Shown here: positions 1 to 6,333 of the stretch, one piece after another | Position numbering within the stretch: the stretch's first letter is position 1 | Layout of the letters: each line of letters starts with the position of its first letter | Source of the DNA: JBHEMK01 sp046262635 | GTDB lineage: Bacteria > Actinomycetota > Thermoleophilia > Gaiellales > Gaiellaceae | Assembly (NCBI GenBank): GCA_046262635.1 | Contig: JBHEMK010000120.1 | Coordinates: 1 to 22,377, forward strand | DNA length: 22,377 nucleotides | Reading direction: 5' to 3' | Program-made: the position numbers and the translations under genes | Notes under the pieces: generated by a model | Told to the model about the DNA's origin: nothing | Database searches by the model: none | The model's input: only the letters and a program-made list of their open reading frames with translations

Positions 1-213
1 CTCGTCGCAGCAGAGCTCGAGGTTGTCACGGAGCCGCTGCAGTCGACGCTTGTCTCCTTCGTTCCACGGGGGGATCCGGCCGAGGTGTCGCGCCGGGCGT
101 TCGATGCCGGCGTCGTCATCCGCGAGCTGCCGAATACCGGCTGGTGCAGGGCCTCGTGCGGCTACTGGACAAGCGACGAGGACGTCCAGCGCCTCGTCGC
201 CGCGGTCGCCTGA
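1..213 (+). CDS. C-terminal end of a class V (cysteine desulfurase-like) aminotransferase, partial
   Basis: Reading frame 1 is open from the first base to a TGA at 211-213 and gives 70 residues. The last third reads RELPNTGWCRASCGYW followed by TSDEDVQRLV. This matches the usual end of fold-type I class V PLP enzymes (NifS/Csd/EgtE-like), where an R-x-S near a Y/W-x-T-x-E-D-[VI]-x-x-L stretch closes the small domain and helps bind the substrate carboxylate. The PLP lysine and large domain lie outside the window, so the substrate cannot be named. The gene is convergent with the HD-domain gene, 32 bases away. An imperfect inverted repeat (GCGAG 226-230, CTCGC 242-246) between them could be a weak bidirectional terminator. 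Confidence 0.6.
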   Translation, partial: LVAAELEVVTEPLQSTLVSFVPRGDPAEVSRRAFDAGVVIRELPNTGWCRASCGYWTSDEDVQRLVAAVA

Positions 214-245
214 GCGGCCCGATTCGCGAGCTCCGCTTGGTCTCG

Positions 246-806
246 CTAGCCGGGCAGCCCGAGCTCGGCCGAGATCGGGCGCAGCGCCTCGACGAGGTTC
301 CTGATGTGGTCGTCGAGCTCGACGCCGAGCTCCTCGGCGCCGCGGTAGACCTCTTCGCGATGGACGCCGGCTGCAAACGACGGCTGCTTCAGCTTCTTCT
401 TCACCGACTTCGGCTCCAGCCCAGCGAGACCGGTCGGCCGGACGAGCGCACACGCGTGGATGAAACCGCTCAGCTCGTCGCAGGCGAAGAGGACCTTCTT
501 CAGGGTCGTGTCGCGCGGCAGCGCGAGATGCTCGGCGTGTGAGAGCACGGTCTCGATCACCTCGTCCGGGTACCCCTCCTCGCGCAGGATCGGCGCCCCG
601 TCCTGCGGGTGCTGCTCGAGCGTGGGGTGCAGCTCGTAATCGAAGTCGTGGAGCAGCGCGCAGACTCGCCAGAAATTCTCGTCCTCACCGAAGCGGCCCG
701 CGTAGGACGCGGTCGACGCCTCGACGGCGAGGGCATGCCGCAGCAGCGACTCGCTCTTCGTGTAGCGCGTCAGCGTCTCCCAGGCCTGTTCGCGAGACGG
801 GTTCAC
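246..806 (-). CDS. HD-domain metal-dependent phosphohydrolase, substrate unknown
   Basis: A 186-residue single-domain protein of the HD superfamily. The expected metal-binding series is visible: H24, then LLHDFDYE with H53-D54, H66 in EQHPQDG, H90 in the HAEH stretch, and D110 in FACDELSGF. Proteins of this class hydrolyse phosphomonoesters of nucleotides or other small molecules, but no second domain here narrows the substrate. The basic stretch SVKKKLKQPSF (about 134-144) and the acidic C-terminus are typical of small HD proteins found in many bacteria. The start is a GTG (complement of 804-806) with no Shine-Dalgarno. A TATCCT hexamer lies 10 bases upstream on the same strand, overlapping the murA -10. 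Family assignment is firm; function is unknown. Confidence 0.8.
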   Translation of the reverse strand: MNPSREQAWETLTRYTKSESLLRHALAVEASTASYAGRFGEDENFWRVCALLHDFDYELHPTLEQHPQDGAPILREEGYPDEVIETVLSHAEHLALPRDTTLKKVLFACDELSGFIHACALVRPTGLAGLEPKSVKKKLKQPSFAAGVHREEVYRGAEELGVELDDHIRNLVEALRPISAELGLPG

Positions 807-815
807 GGCCGTCGC

Positions 816-822
816 TAGGATA
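816..822. promoter_or_regulatory. Shared symmetric -10 element between the HD-domain gene and murA
   Basis: The heptamer TAGGATA fits TAnnnTA, which reads as a -10 (TAnnnT) on both strands: TAGGAT on plus (816-821) and TATCCT on minus (822-817). It is 8 bases from the murA ATG and 10 bases from the GTG of the divergent HD gene. Neither start has a Shine-Dalgarno sequence, so both transcripts would be nearly leaderless. No good -35 is visible on either side. The position and symmetry are seen in the sequence; promoter function is inferred. Confidence 0.55.
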
Positions 823-829
823 GCCCGTC

Positions 830-2131
830 ATGGCTGTGGCCCCTGCCGTGCCCGAAGCCTTCGTGATCGAGGGTGGAAGGCGACTGAACGGGCGGATTCG
901 CGCGGCTGGCAACAAGAATGGCGCGCTTCCGATCCTGGCCGCGACGGTGCTCGCGGGCGGGCCGGTGGTCCTCTCGAACGTCCAGCGGATCCGGGACGTG
1001 GAGACGATGATCGAGCTGCTCGCGAGCCTCGGCGCCGACGCCGAGTGGACCGGCGAGAACGAGGTGCGTGTTGACACGGCCGGACTCAACTCGCACGAGG
1101 TGGATGCCGAGCTCGCGACTCGGATTCGTGCGTCATTCCTGCTCGCCGGGCCGCTCCTCGCACGCCTCGGCCGCGCCAGCGTGCCGCCGCCGGGCGGCGA
1201 CGTGATCGGCCGCCGTCGCCTCGATCCGCACATTCATGCCCTCGCCGAACTGGGCGCAGTCATCGACATCGGCCGCCGCTATGAGATGCGCACCGACGGT
1301 CTGAGCGCCAAGAGCATCTTCCTCGACGAGGCGAGTGTGATGGCGACCGAGAACGCGGTCATGGCAGCCGTGCTGGCGCCGGGCGAGACGGTGATCGGTA
1401 ACGCCGCGTGCGAGCCGCACGTCCAGGATCTGTGCCGTTTCCTCGTCTTCCTCGGCGCGCAGATCGACGGGATCGAGTCGAATGTTCTCCGGATTCGCGG
1501 CGTCGTCGGGCTCGCGGGAGGCGAGTGGCGGATCGCGCCGGAGCACATCGAGGTCGGCAGCTTCATCGGCCTCGCGGCCGTCACCGGCAGCGACGTCACG
1601 ATCGACGACGTCGAGCCCAGGGACCTCGTGTCGATCGTCCCAGCCTTCGAGCGACTCGGAGTCCGCGTCGAGCTCGAGGGCTCGACGCTCCGCGTCCCGC
1701 CCGATCAGGAGCTCGAGATTCAGAATGACCTCGGCCACCAGATCCCGAAGATCGAGGACGGCCCCTGGCCCGCGTTCCCCGCCGACCTCACCTCGATCGC
1801 CCTCGCAGTGGCGACGCAGGCGCGGGGGACGATCATCATCTTCGAGAAGATGTTCGAGAACCGGCTGTTCTTCGTGGACAAGCTCGTCTCGATGGGAGCG
1901 CGGATCATCCTCTGCGATCCGCACCGTGCCGTCGTCACCGGGCCGGCGCGCCTGTATGGCCAGACGATGGCGAGCCCGGACATCCGCGCGGGGATGGCCA
2001 TGCTACTCGCGAGCTTCTGTGCGGAGGGTACCTCGACGATCGGCAACGTCCGGGAGATCGACCGCGGTTACGAGCGGATCGACGAGCGGCTCCGCGCCCT
2101 CGGTGCGAGCATCGAGCGGATCGAGGTCTGA
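830..2131 (+). CDS. murA: UDP-N-acetylglucosamine 1-carboxyvinyltransferase, Asp-type active site
   Basis: This cytoplasmic enzyme transfers enolpyruvate from PEP to UDP-GlcNAc, the first committed step of peptidoglycan synthesis. The 433 residues cover the whole EPT fold. Visible signatures are AGNKNGALPIL (K29, N30, substrate binding), the mobile loop PPPGGDVIGRRRLD (119-132), FPADLTS with the conserved Asp, and IDRGYERIDERLRALGA near the C-terminus. The loop residue that is the PEP-binding, fosfomycin-target Cys in E. coli (C115) is D124 here (GAC, 1199-1201). The same change is known in Mycobacterium tuberculosis and Chlamydia MurA and makes the enzyme intrinsically fosfomycin-resistant. 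The ATG at 830 has no Shine-Dalgarno and sits 8 bases after a -10-like TAGGAT. The stop is 3 bases before the next gene's GTG, so the two are probably co-transcribed. Confidence 0.97.
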   Translation: MAVAPAVPEAFVIEGGRRLNGRIRAAGNKNGALPILAATVLAGGPVVLSNVQRIRDVETMIELLASLGADAEWTGENEVRVDTAGLNSHEVDAELATRIRASFLLAGPLLARLGRASVPPPGGDVIGRRRLDPHIHALAELGAVIDIGRRYEMRTDGLSAKSIFLDEASVMATENAVMAAVLAPGETVIGNAACEPHVQDLCRFLVFLGAQIDGIESNVLRIRGVVGLAGGEWRIAPEHIEVGSFIGLAAVTGSDVTIDDVEPRDLVSIVPAFERLGVRVELEGSTLRVPPDQELEIQNDLGHQIPKIEDGPWPAFPADLTSIALAVATQARGTIIIFEKMFENRLFFVDKLVSMGARIILCDPHRAVVTGPARLYGQTMASPDIRAGMAMLLASFCAEGTSTIGNVREIDRGYERIDERLRALGASIERIEV

Positions 2132-2134
2132 CGC

Positions 2135-2563
2135 GTGGAACAACGGGTGAGCCTGGTCACACTCGGTGTCACCGACGTGGACCGGGCGCGGTCCTTCTAC
2201 GACGCGCTCGGGTGGGTGACCGAGGCGGAACCGGGAGCCGATGTCGTCTTCTTCCAGGCCGGCGGGATGATCGTCGCGCTCTGGAGCCGCACCGAGCTCG
2301 CCGCCGACAGCGGGGTGCGGGACGGCGGCGGCTGGGGCGGTGTCACGCTCGCGCACAACGTGCGTTCGCCGGCCGAGGTCGATGCGGTACTCGTTGAGGC
2401 CGAGCGGGCGGGTGCGACGATCGCCCGGGGCGGAGCGGAGGCGTTCTGGGGCGGGTACTCGGGGGTCTTCATCGACCCGGACGGCCATCCCTGGGAGGTC
2501 GCACACAACCCCCACTGGACGCTGGCCGCGGACGGGTCGGTTCGGCTCAGAGCGGGCGCGTGA
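2135..2563 (+). CDS. VOC-superfamily (glyoxalase/bleomycin-resistance-like) protein
   Basis: A 142-residue single-domain protein with two beta-alpha-beta-beta-beta halves. The N-terminal half begins VSLVTLGVTDVDRARSFYD. The C-terminal half ends with GVFIDPDGHPWEVAHNP, the hallmark of many vicinal-oxygen-chelate proteins; its Glu is the usual metal ligand. The first-strand metal ligand (often H or Q) is replaced by the LGVTD stretch, so metal binding is uncertain and the substrate cannot be predicted. The gene starts 3 bases after the murA stop, suggesting translational coupling. GTG at 2135 is taken as the start. GTG at 2147, with a weak GGAA 7-10 bases upstream, would give a more usual N-terminus (VSLVTLG) and is a real alternative. 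Confidence 0.8.
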   Translation: MEQRVSLVTLGVTDVDRARSFYDALGWVTEAEPGADVVFFQAGGMIVALWSRTELAADSGVRDGGGWGGVTLAHNVRSPAEVDAVLVEAERAGATIARGGAEAFWGGYSGVFIDPDGHPWEVAHNPHWTLAADGSVRLRAGA

Positions 2564-2704
2564 CGGTTCAGGGGCGAGAAGAGGCGGGGCCCGTCCACGG
2601 TAGTGAAGGCGGTTTGCGAGCGTTATGAGCTGGCGCCCGAGAGGCTGCGGCCAGCGCAGCACGGAGCCGTAGGTCGAACCGCACCCGAGGGTCGGAGGTG
2701 CAGA

Positions 2705-2719
2705 CCGGCCGTGGGCCGG
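2705..2719. terminator. Possible stem-loop upstream of the HisB-like gene
   Basis: CCGGCC, a 3-base loop GTG, then GGCCGG forms a perfect 6-bp hairpin in the 205-base gap after the VOC gene. Only a weak T-containing stretch follows (CATCTTTC, 2726-2733), so it is at best a non-canonical terminator for the murA-VOC transcript. The rest of the gap (2564-2704) shows no tRNA, known RNA or convincing ORF. Confidence 0.3.
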
Positions 2720-2730
2720 AGGGGCCATCT

Positions 2731-2758
2731 TTCAAAGGCATACCGCCTGCGGTAGCCT
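2731..2758 (+). promoter_or_regulatory. Promoter with palindrome upstream of the HisB-like gene
   Basis: TTCAAA (2731-2736; 4 of 6 matches to TTGACA) is 16 bases from TAGCCT (2753-2758), which is 10 bases before the ATG. A perfect inverted repeat TACCGC-CT-GCGGTA (2741-2754) fills the spacer and overlaps the first two bases of the -10, a classic operator position. The segment is locally less GC-rich than its surroundings. There is no Shine-Dalgarno, so the transcript leader would be only a few bases long. Confidence 0.5.
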
Positions 2759-2768
2759 GGGCCGCGGA

Positions 2769-3296
2769 ATGTCGCGCGGAGAGATCGTTGAAACGGAAGG
2801 CCGCAGCGGCGTTCGCGTGCAGTTCGCCGGCGGGCCGACGCACATCGACACCGGCCTGCCCGTCCTCGACCATCTCCTGAGCCTGCTGGCGGCGTACGCG
2901 CGCTTCGGGCTTGCCCTCGAGGTCGAGCCGGGCAGCGCGGACGCAGAGGTTGCCGCAGCCGGGACGGCGCTCGGGGAGGCGCTCGCCGGGCCGCTCCGCG
3001 CCGAGGGTGCGCGCGGCTACGGGGCCGCCTCGATGGCAGCCTCGGAGGCGCTCGCCCAGGTCGTACTGGAGGCGTCCGCGGAGCCCTTTGTCGTCTCCAA
3101 CGTTGATCTCTCCGAGGCCCGCATCGGCGGCCTCGCCACCGACCTCGCCGCGCGCTTTCTTCGGCGTATGGCGGAGGGGGCCGGGCTGACGCTCCATGTC
3201 CGGCTCGTCAACGGCAACGACACCCAGCACGTGCTCGAGGCGATCTTCAAGGCGCTCGGGGTCGCTCTCGCGCAGGCCTGCTCGACAACCCCCTGA
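2769..3296 (+). CDS. HisB-fold (imidazoleglycerol-phosphate dehydratase-like) protein lacking most metal ligands
   Basis: The 175 residues align along their whole length with IGP dehydratase: DTGLPVLDHLL (27-37), GTALGEALAGPL (65-76), GARGYG, SEALAQVVLEAS, and LEAIFKALGVALAQA (156-170). The two HHxxE motifs that carry the catalytic manganese ions are damaged. The first (HHTVED in canonical HisB) reads DAEVAA (58-63), with every ligand lost. In the second, the first His is Q153, while H154 and E157 remain. D34-H35 of the DHM motif is kept. Normal histidine-pathway activity is therefore unlikely. The protein may be a pseudoenzyme or have a new activity. It is followed, 10 bases later, by ridA with its own Shine-Dalgarno. 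No other his gene is in the window, so this is probably a paralogue of a true hisB elsewhere. Fold assignment is confident; function is unknown. Confidence 0.8.
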   Translation: MSRGEIVETEGRSGVRVQFAGGPTHIDTGLPVLDHLLSLLAAYARFGLALEVEPGSADAEVAAAGTALGEALAGPLRAEGARGYGAASMAASEALAQVVLEASAEPFVVSNVDLSEARIGGLATDLAARFLRRMAEGAGLTLHVRLVNGNDTQHVLEAIFKALGVALAQACSTTP

Positions 3297-3306
3297 GAGG
3301 AGACGC

Positions 3307-3696
3307 ATGGCCGACAAGTCCGTAGTTCGCACCGACGCGGCGCCTGCACCGTTCCAGGGCGCGCCCTACTCGCAGGCGATCCGGGCCGGCGAGTTCGTCT
3401 TCGTCTCGGGCCAGGTCGCGCTGAAGCCGGGTGACGCCGACCTGAGGGGGGGGACGATCGAGGAGCAGACGGCGCAGGTGTTCAAGAACCTGAAGGCCAT
3501 CCTCGAGGAGGCCGGCAGCGGCCTCGACCGGCTCGTCAAGACGACCGTCTTCCTCCAGAACCTCGGTGACTTCAAGGCGATGAACGAGGTGTACGCGAGC
3601 CACGTCGGCGACCAGCCTCCTGCCCGTTCGACCGTCGAGGTCGCGAAGCTGCCCTCCGGGGCGCTGATCGAGATCGAGGCGATCGCGCAGCTCTAG
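3307..3696 (+). CDS. ridA: RidA family enamine/imine deaminase
   Basis: A 129-residue member of the RidA/YjgF/YER057c family, cytosolic trimers that hydrolyse reactive enamines/imines released by PLP enzymes and so protect other PLP enzymes. Family signatures are PYSQAIRAGEFVFVSGQ, EEQTAQVFKNLKAILEEAG, VFLQNLGDFKAMNEVY and PPARSTVEV. The Arg in the last is the residue that binds the substrate carboxylate in active RidA proteins. Length is as usual for the family. The ATG at 3307 is preceded by GAGGAG (3297-3302), 4 bases away. The gene lies in the same direction as the HisB-like gene and probably shares its promoter, which suggests a functional pairing, although none is known to me. Confidence 0.92.
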   Translation: MADKSVVRTDAAPAPFQGAPYSQAIRAGEFVFVSGQVALKPGDADLRGGTIEEQTAQVFKNLKAILEEAGSGLDRLVKTTVFLQNLGDFKAMNEVYASHVGDQPPARSTVEVAKLPSGALIEIEAIAQL

Positions 3697-3768
3697 CGCT
3701 CCCGCACGCGAGCCGCGCGAACGTGTGCCGGTCCGACGCCGGCGACGATCGGCGGCGAGAATGGCGCG

Positions 3769-5187
3769 ATGGACAAGACGATCGAGCACTATGTCGCCGG
3801 CCTCGGCGTCGACGCATATCTCGTCGGCGGCGCCGTGCGCGACGAGCTGCTCGGGCGCGACTCCACCGATGCGGATTTCCTCGTGCCGGCGGTCGACCAC
3901 GCGGCGCTGCGGCGGGCGCTCGAACCGCACGGCCGCGTCGAGGACATGATCGTCGCCGACCAGCTCGTGGGAGTGCGGCTTCACGCCAAGGATCCCGAGG
4001 TTCGCCGGCGCGCGCCCGCCGGGATCGAGTTCACGCCGCCCCGCGCCGAGCGCAGCACGGGCCCGGGCCGCCACGACTTCGTGATCGTCGCGGGGTCGTC
4101 GGTCACCGTCGAGGACGACTTGGGCCGCCGCGATTTCACGATCAACGCGATCGCCCGCCGCCTCGCGACGCGCGAGCTCATCGATCCCCATCGCGGCCGG
4201 GCCGACCTCAGCGCCCGCACCCTTCGCACGGTCTCGCCGCGCAGCTTCCAGGAGGATGCGCTGCGGCTCGTTCGAGGACTGCGCTTTGTGTCGCAGTTCG
4301 ATCTCGATCCGGACGAGGAGACGCTCCGGCAGATGGTCGAAGAGGCGCCCCGCGTCCGCACCGTCTCCGGCGAGCGGGTCGGCGGCGGGCTTCGGGCCGA
4401 CGGGCTGGGCGAGCTCTCGAAGCTCCTCCTCGGCGCCCACCCGCTCAAAGCGCTCAGACTCGCGCGCGACACAGGGGTGCTCGTCGAGTTGCTGCCGGAG
4501 TTCCGGCGGGCGATCGGCTACGACCAGGAGAGCCGTTTTCACGACCTCACGCTCGATGAGCACACGTTCGCCGTCGTCCAGGCCGCAGCCGACGCAGGAG
4601 CGCCGCTGCCGGTGCGGCTCGCGGGGCTCTTCCACGACCTCGGCAAGCCGCACGTCGCCTGGCGTGGCACCGACGGCCGGCTCCACTACTACGCGAAGGG
4701 GGGCTATGCCGCGAAGGGGCACGAGGAGGTTGGCGGCGAGCTGGCCGCGGCTGCGCTGCGCCGACTGCGCTATCCGACGTCGCTGCAGGCGCGAGTCCGC
4801 AAGATCGTCCGCCGGCACATGCTCGAAGTCGGGAGAGCTGACGCGGTCAGGGCCCGGCGGCTGCTTGCGAAGCACGGGGCGGAGCTCGCCTTCGACCTGA
4901 TCGACCATCGGCTGGCGGATGTGCGGGGCAAGCGAACGCCGGATCGGGAGCCGGCGACGAACGAGATCGAGCGGCTGGAGGCCTTCCGCCGCGTGCTCGA
5001 GGAGGAGCGGTCGAGCCCGTATCGCGTCGCGGATCTCGCCATCGACGGCAACGACCTGATCACCCTGGGCTTCCTGCCTGGGCCGAAGCTCGGCCGGACG
5101 CTCGACGAGCTGCGCTGGCAGGTCGTCGGCAACCCGGTCCTGAACTCGCGCGAGTGGCTTGAGAAGCGGGCCGCGGAGCTGCTGTGA
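3769..5187 (+). CDS. cca: CCA-adding tRNA nucleotidyltransferase with HD domain
   Basis: Adds or repairs the 3'-CCA of tRNA using CTP and ATP. The 472 residues show the class II nucleotidyltransferase head: LVGGAVRDELLG (18-29), the catalytic DxD at D34/D36, RRDFTINAIARR, and the EDALRLVRGLRF motif that takes part in nucleotide selection. A C-terminal HD domain follows, with LAGLFHDLGKP (H289-D290). Such Actinobacteria-type CCA/poly(A) polymerase-family enzymes are about 470-490 residues, so the gene is complete. The ATG at 3769 has no clear Shine-Dalgarno. A weak -10-like GAGAAT (3757-3762) lies 6 bases upstream, so the gene may have its own leaderless start besides read-through from ridA. 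The 72-base gap contains no other feature. Confidence 0.95.
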   Translation: MDKTIEHYVAGLGVDAYLVGGAVRDELLGRDSTDADFLVPAVDHAALRRALEPHGRVEDMIVADQLVGVRLHAKDPEVRRRAPAGIEFTPPRAERSTGPGRHDFVIVAGSSVTVEDDLGRRDFTINAIARRLATRELIDPHRGRADLSARTLRTVSPRSFQEDALRLVRGLRFVSQFDLDPDEETLRQMVEEAPRVRTVSGERVGGGLRADGLGELSKLLLGAHPLKALRLARDTGVLVELLPEFRRAIGYDQESRFHDLTLDEHTFAVVQAAADAGAPLPVRLAGLFHDLGKPHVAWRGTDGRLHYYAKGGYAAKGHEEVGGELAAAALRRLRYPTSLQARVRKIVRRHMLEVGRADAVRARRLLAKHGAELAFDLIDHRLADVRGKRTPDREPATNEIERLEAFRRVLEEERSSPYRVADLAIDGNDLITLGFLPGPKLGRTLDELRWQVVGNPVLNSREWLEKRAAELL

Positions 5188-5517
5188 GTGGCCGAAGTCA
5201 AGATCAGGGGTTCGAGGCGGCGGTCGAGACTTCGTCTGCGGGTCGGGCCGGAGCGGGATTCGGTCTTCAAGCAGGCCCGGCGAACACGCGGCCAGGCGCG
5301 GGCGAGGATGCGGGTTGCCTCTGCGCAGCTGAGCGCGTGCGCTCTGCTCGCCCACCCGATCCCGACCTCTGCCGACTGCCGGTCGAGCACCCTCGCCCCG
5401 CTCGGCGCGGCGGGACTCGCAGTGGCTCTCGGAGAGCGAGCGTCGCCGGCCGTCCCCGAGCGGGTGCCGGGAGCACCAGCGCACCGTGGCGAGCGGCTCG
5501 AACGGGATGGTGAAGGT
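5188..5517. other. 330-base stretch without a convincing gene
   Basis: Between the cca stop and the first recognisable codons of the lipocalin-like gene. The plus-strand frame stays open (in phase with the downstream gene), but its translation is rich in Arg, Ala, Ser and Pro with no recognisable domain. The minus strand is also open, as expected at this GC content. I find no tRNA, no known RNA motif and no clear terminator. It may be a long leader, a decayed gene, or a poorly conserved N-terminal extension of the next protein. Confidence 0.45.
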
Positions 5518-6333
5518 GTGAGCGCCAACAGGCTGCGCTGGGACGGGCGACCGGGCTGGTTCGAGGCCTGGTACATCACCGTTGCGGGCCGCTTCTGGCT
5601 GCGCTACTCGCTGCTCGTCCCGAGCGACCCGGAGCGGAAGGGCGAGGCCGCGCTCTGGCTCGCATGCTTCATCGGCGAGCCGACGGTCCGGAAGACGACC
5701 TTCGACCTCGCCGCGCTCTCGACCGGTCCCGGCGGCTTCCCACTCGAACTCGGCCCGGGCCGGCTGACCGACACGGAGGCGGTCGGGGACGGCTGGGAGC
5801 TTCGGCTTGGAGGGCCCGAGCGGCCGTTTCTCCACGCGCCGCCGCTCGCCCGGGCACTGCACCTGTCGCAGACGCAGGTCGCGGTCGCGAAGCCTGCGCT
5901 CGAGCTCTCCGGCGTCGTCGATGGCCACAAGCTCGAGCGAGCGCTCGGTCAGCAGGCGCACGTCTGGGGCACGCGCCACACGCGAGGGTGGGGCTTCGCC
6001 CATGCGACGGTCGCCCCGGGCCGGTGGGTCGAGGCGCTCACCGTCAAGCTGCCCCGGCTCCCCTGGCTCTCCTTCCACGCGACCGAGCGGGGACGCTCGC
6101 GCCTGCGTCTCGGCGGCCCCGCCCAGCCGGGCAGCTGGTGCATCGGCCCGTACACGTTGGAGGCGGCCCAGGCTGACTTCGTCGGCGTCACCTATCTCGA
6201 TCCCGACGGCACGCCCGCCTACTGCTGGCACACCGAGCGCGCGCGGCTGTACGGACCGGGTCTGGAGCTCGACGGCGTCGCGCTCGAGCACGGTGCGCGT
6301 GCAAAGCTGGAGGGATGGCCGGTCTCGATCTGA
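5518..6333 (+). CDS. Lipocalin-like protein of the AttH/CrtC/tocopherol-cyclase type
   Basis: From GTG 5518 the protein has 271 residues. The conserved part starts at RPGWFEAWYITVAGRFWLRY (11-30), like the GWFEGWYFK opening of tocopherol cyclase-like and hydroxyneurosporene synthase (CrtC)/AttH proteins. The second hallmark, H148-V-W-G followed by RGWGFAHA, matches their central motif. These are lipocalin-type beta-barrels that bind hydrophobic ligands, and some are carotenoid hydratases or cyclases. No signal peptide or membrane segment is seen. The substrate is unknown and no carotenoid gene is in the window. The frame extends upstream to 5188, but those 110 residues look non-coding. GTG 5518 has a GATGGT hexamer 6 bases upstream and no properly spaced Shine-Dalgarno. 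The last 19 bases overlap pgeF, implying coupling. Confidence 0.65.
   Translation: MSANRLRWDGRPGWFEAWYITVAGRFWLRYSLLVPSDPERKGEAALWLACFIGEPTVRKTTFDLAALSTGPGGFPLELGPGRLTDTEAVGDGWELRLGGPERPFLHAPPLARALHLSQTQVAVAKPALELSGVVDGHKLERALGQQAHVWGTRHTRGWGFAHATVAPGRWVEALTVKLPRLPWLSFHATERGRSRLRLGGPAQPGSWCIGPYTLEAAQADFVGVTYLDPDGTPAYCWHTERARLYGPGLELDGVALEHGARAKLEGWPVSI

Noticed and set aside
2603..2755. A 50-codon GTG frame between the VOC and HisB-like genes whose start (AVCERYELAPERLR) faintly recalls the ERYGVxPER part of HisC-type aminotransferases
   Set aside because: The rest of the frame is Arg-rich with no aminotransferase motif, it has no Shine-Dalgarno, and it ends inside the promoter of the next gene. 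The likeness is short enough to be chance.
5200..5230. GGTTCGAGGC resembling a tRNA T-loop
   Set aside because: The flanking bases do not pair as a T-stem, and no acceptor, D or anticodon arm can be built on either strand.
5250..5290. TTGAAGA on the minus strand resembling a tRNA-Phe anticodon loop
   Set aside because: The five bases on each side do not pair and no other tRNA arm is present.
3247..6291. A 1014-codon open frame on the minus strand
   Set aside because: It lies opposite cca, the lipocalin-like gene and other well-supported genes and encodes Arg/Asp-rich sequence without domains. Long antisense frames are expected at this GC content.
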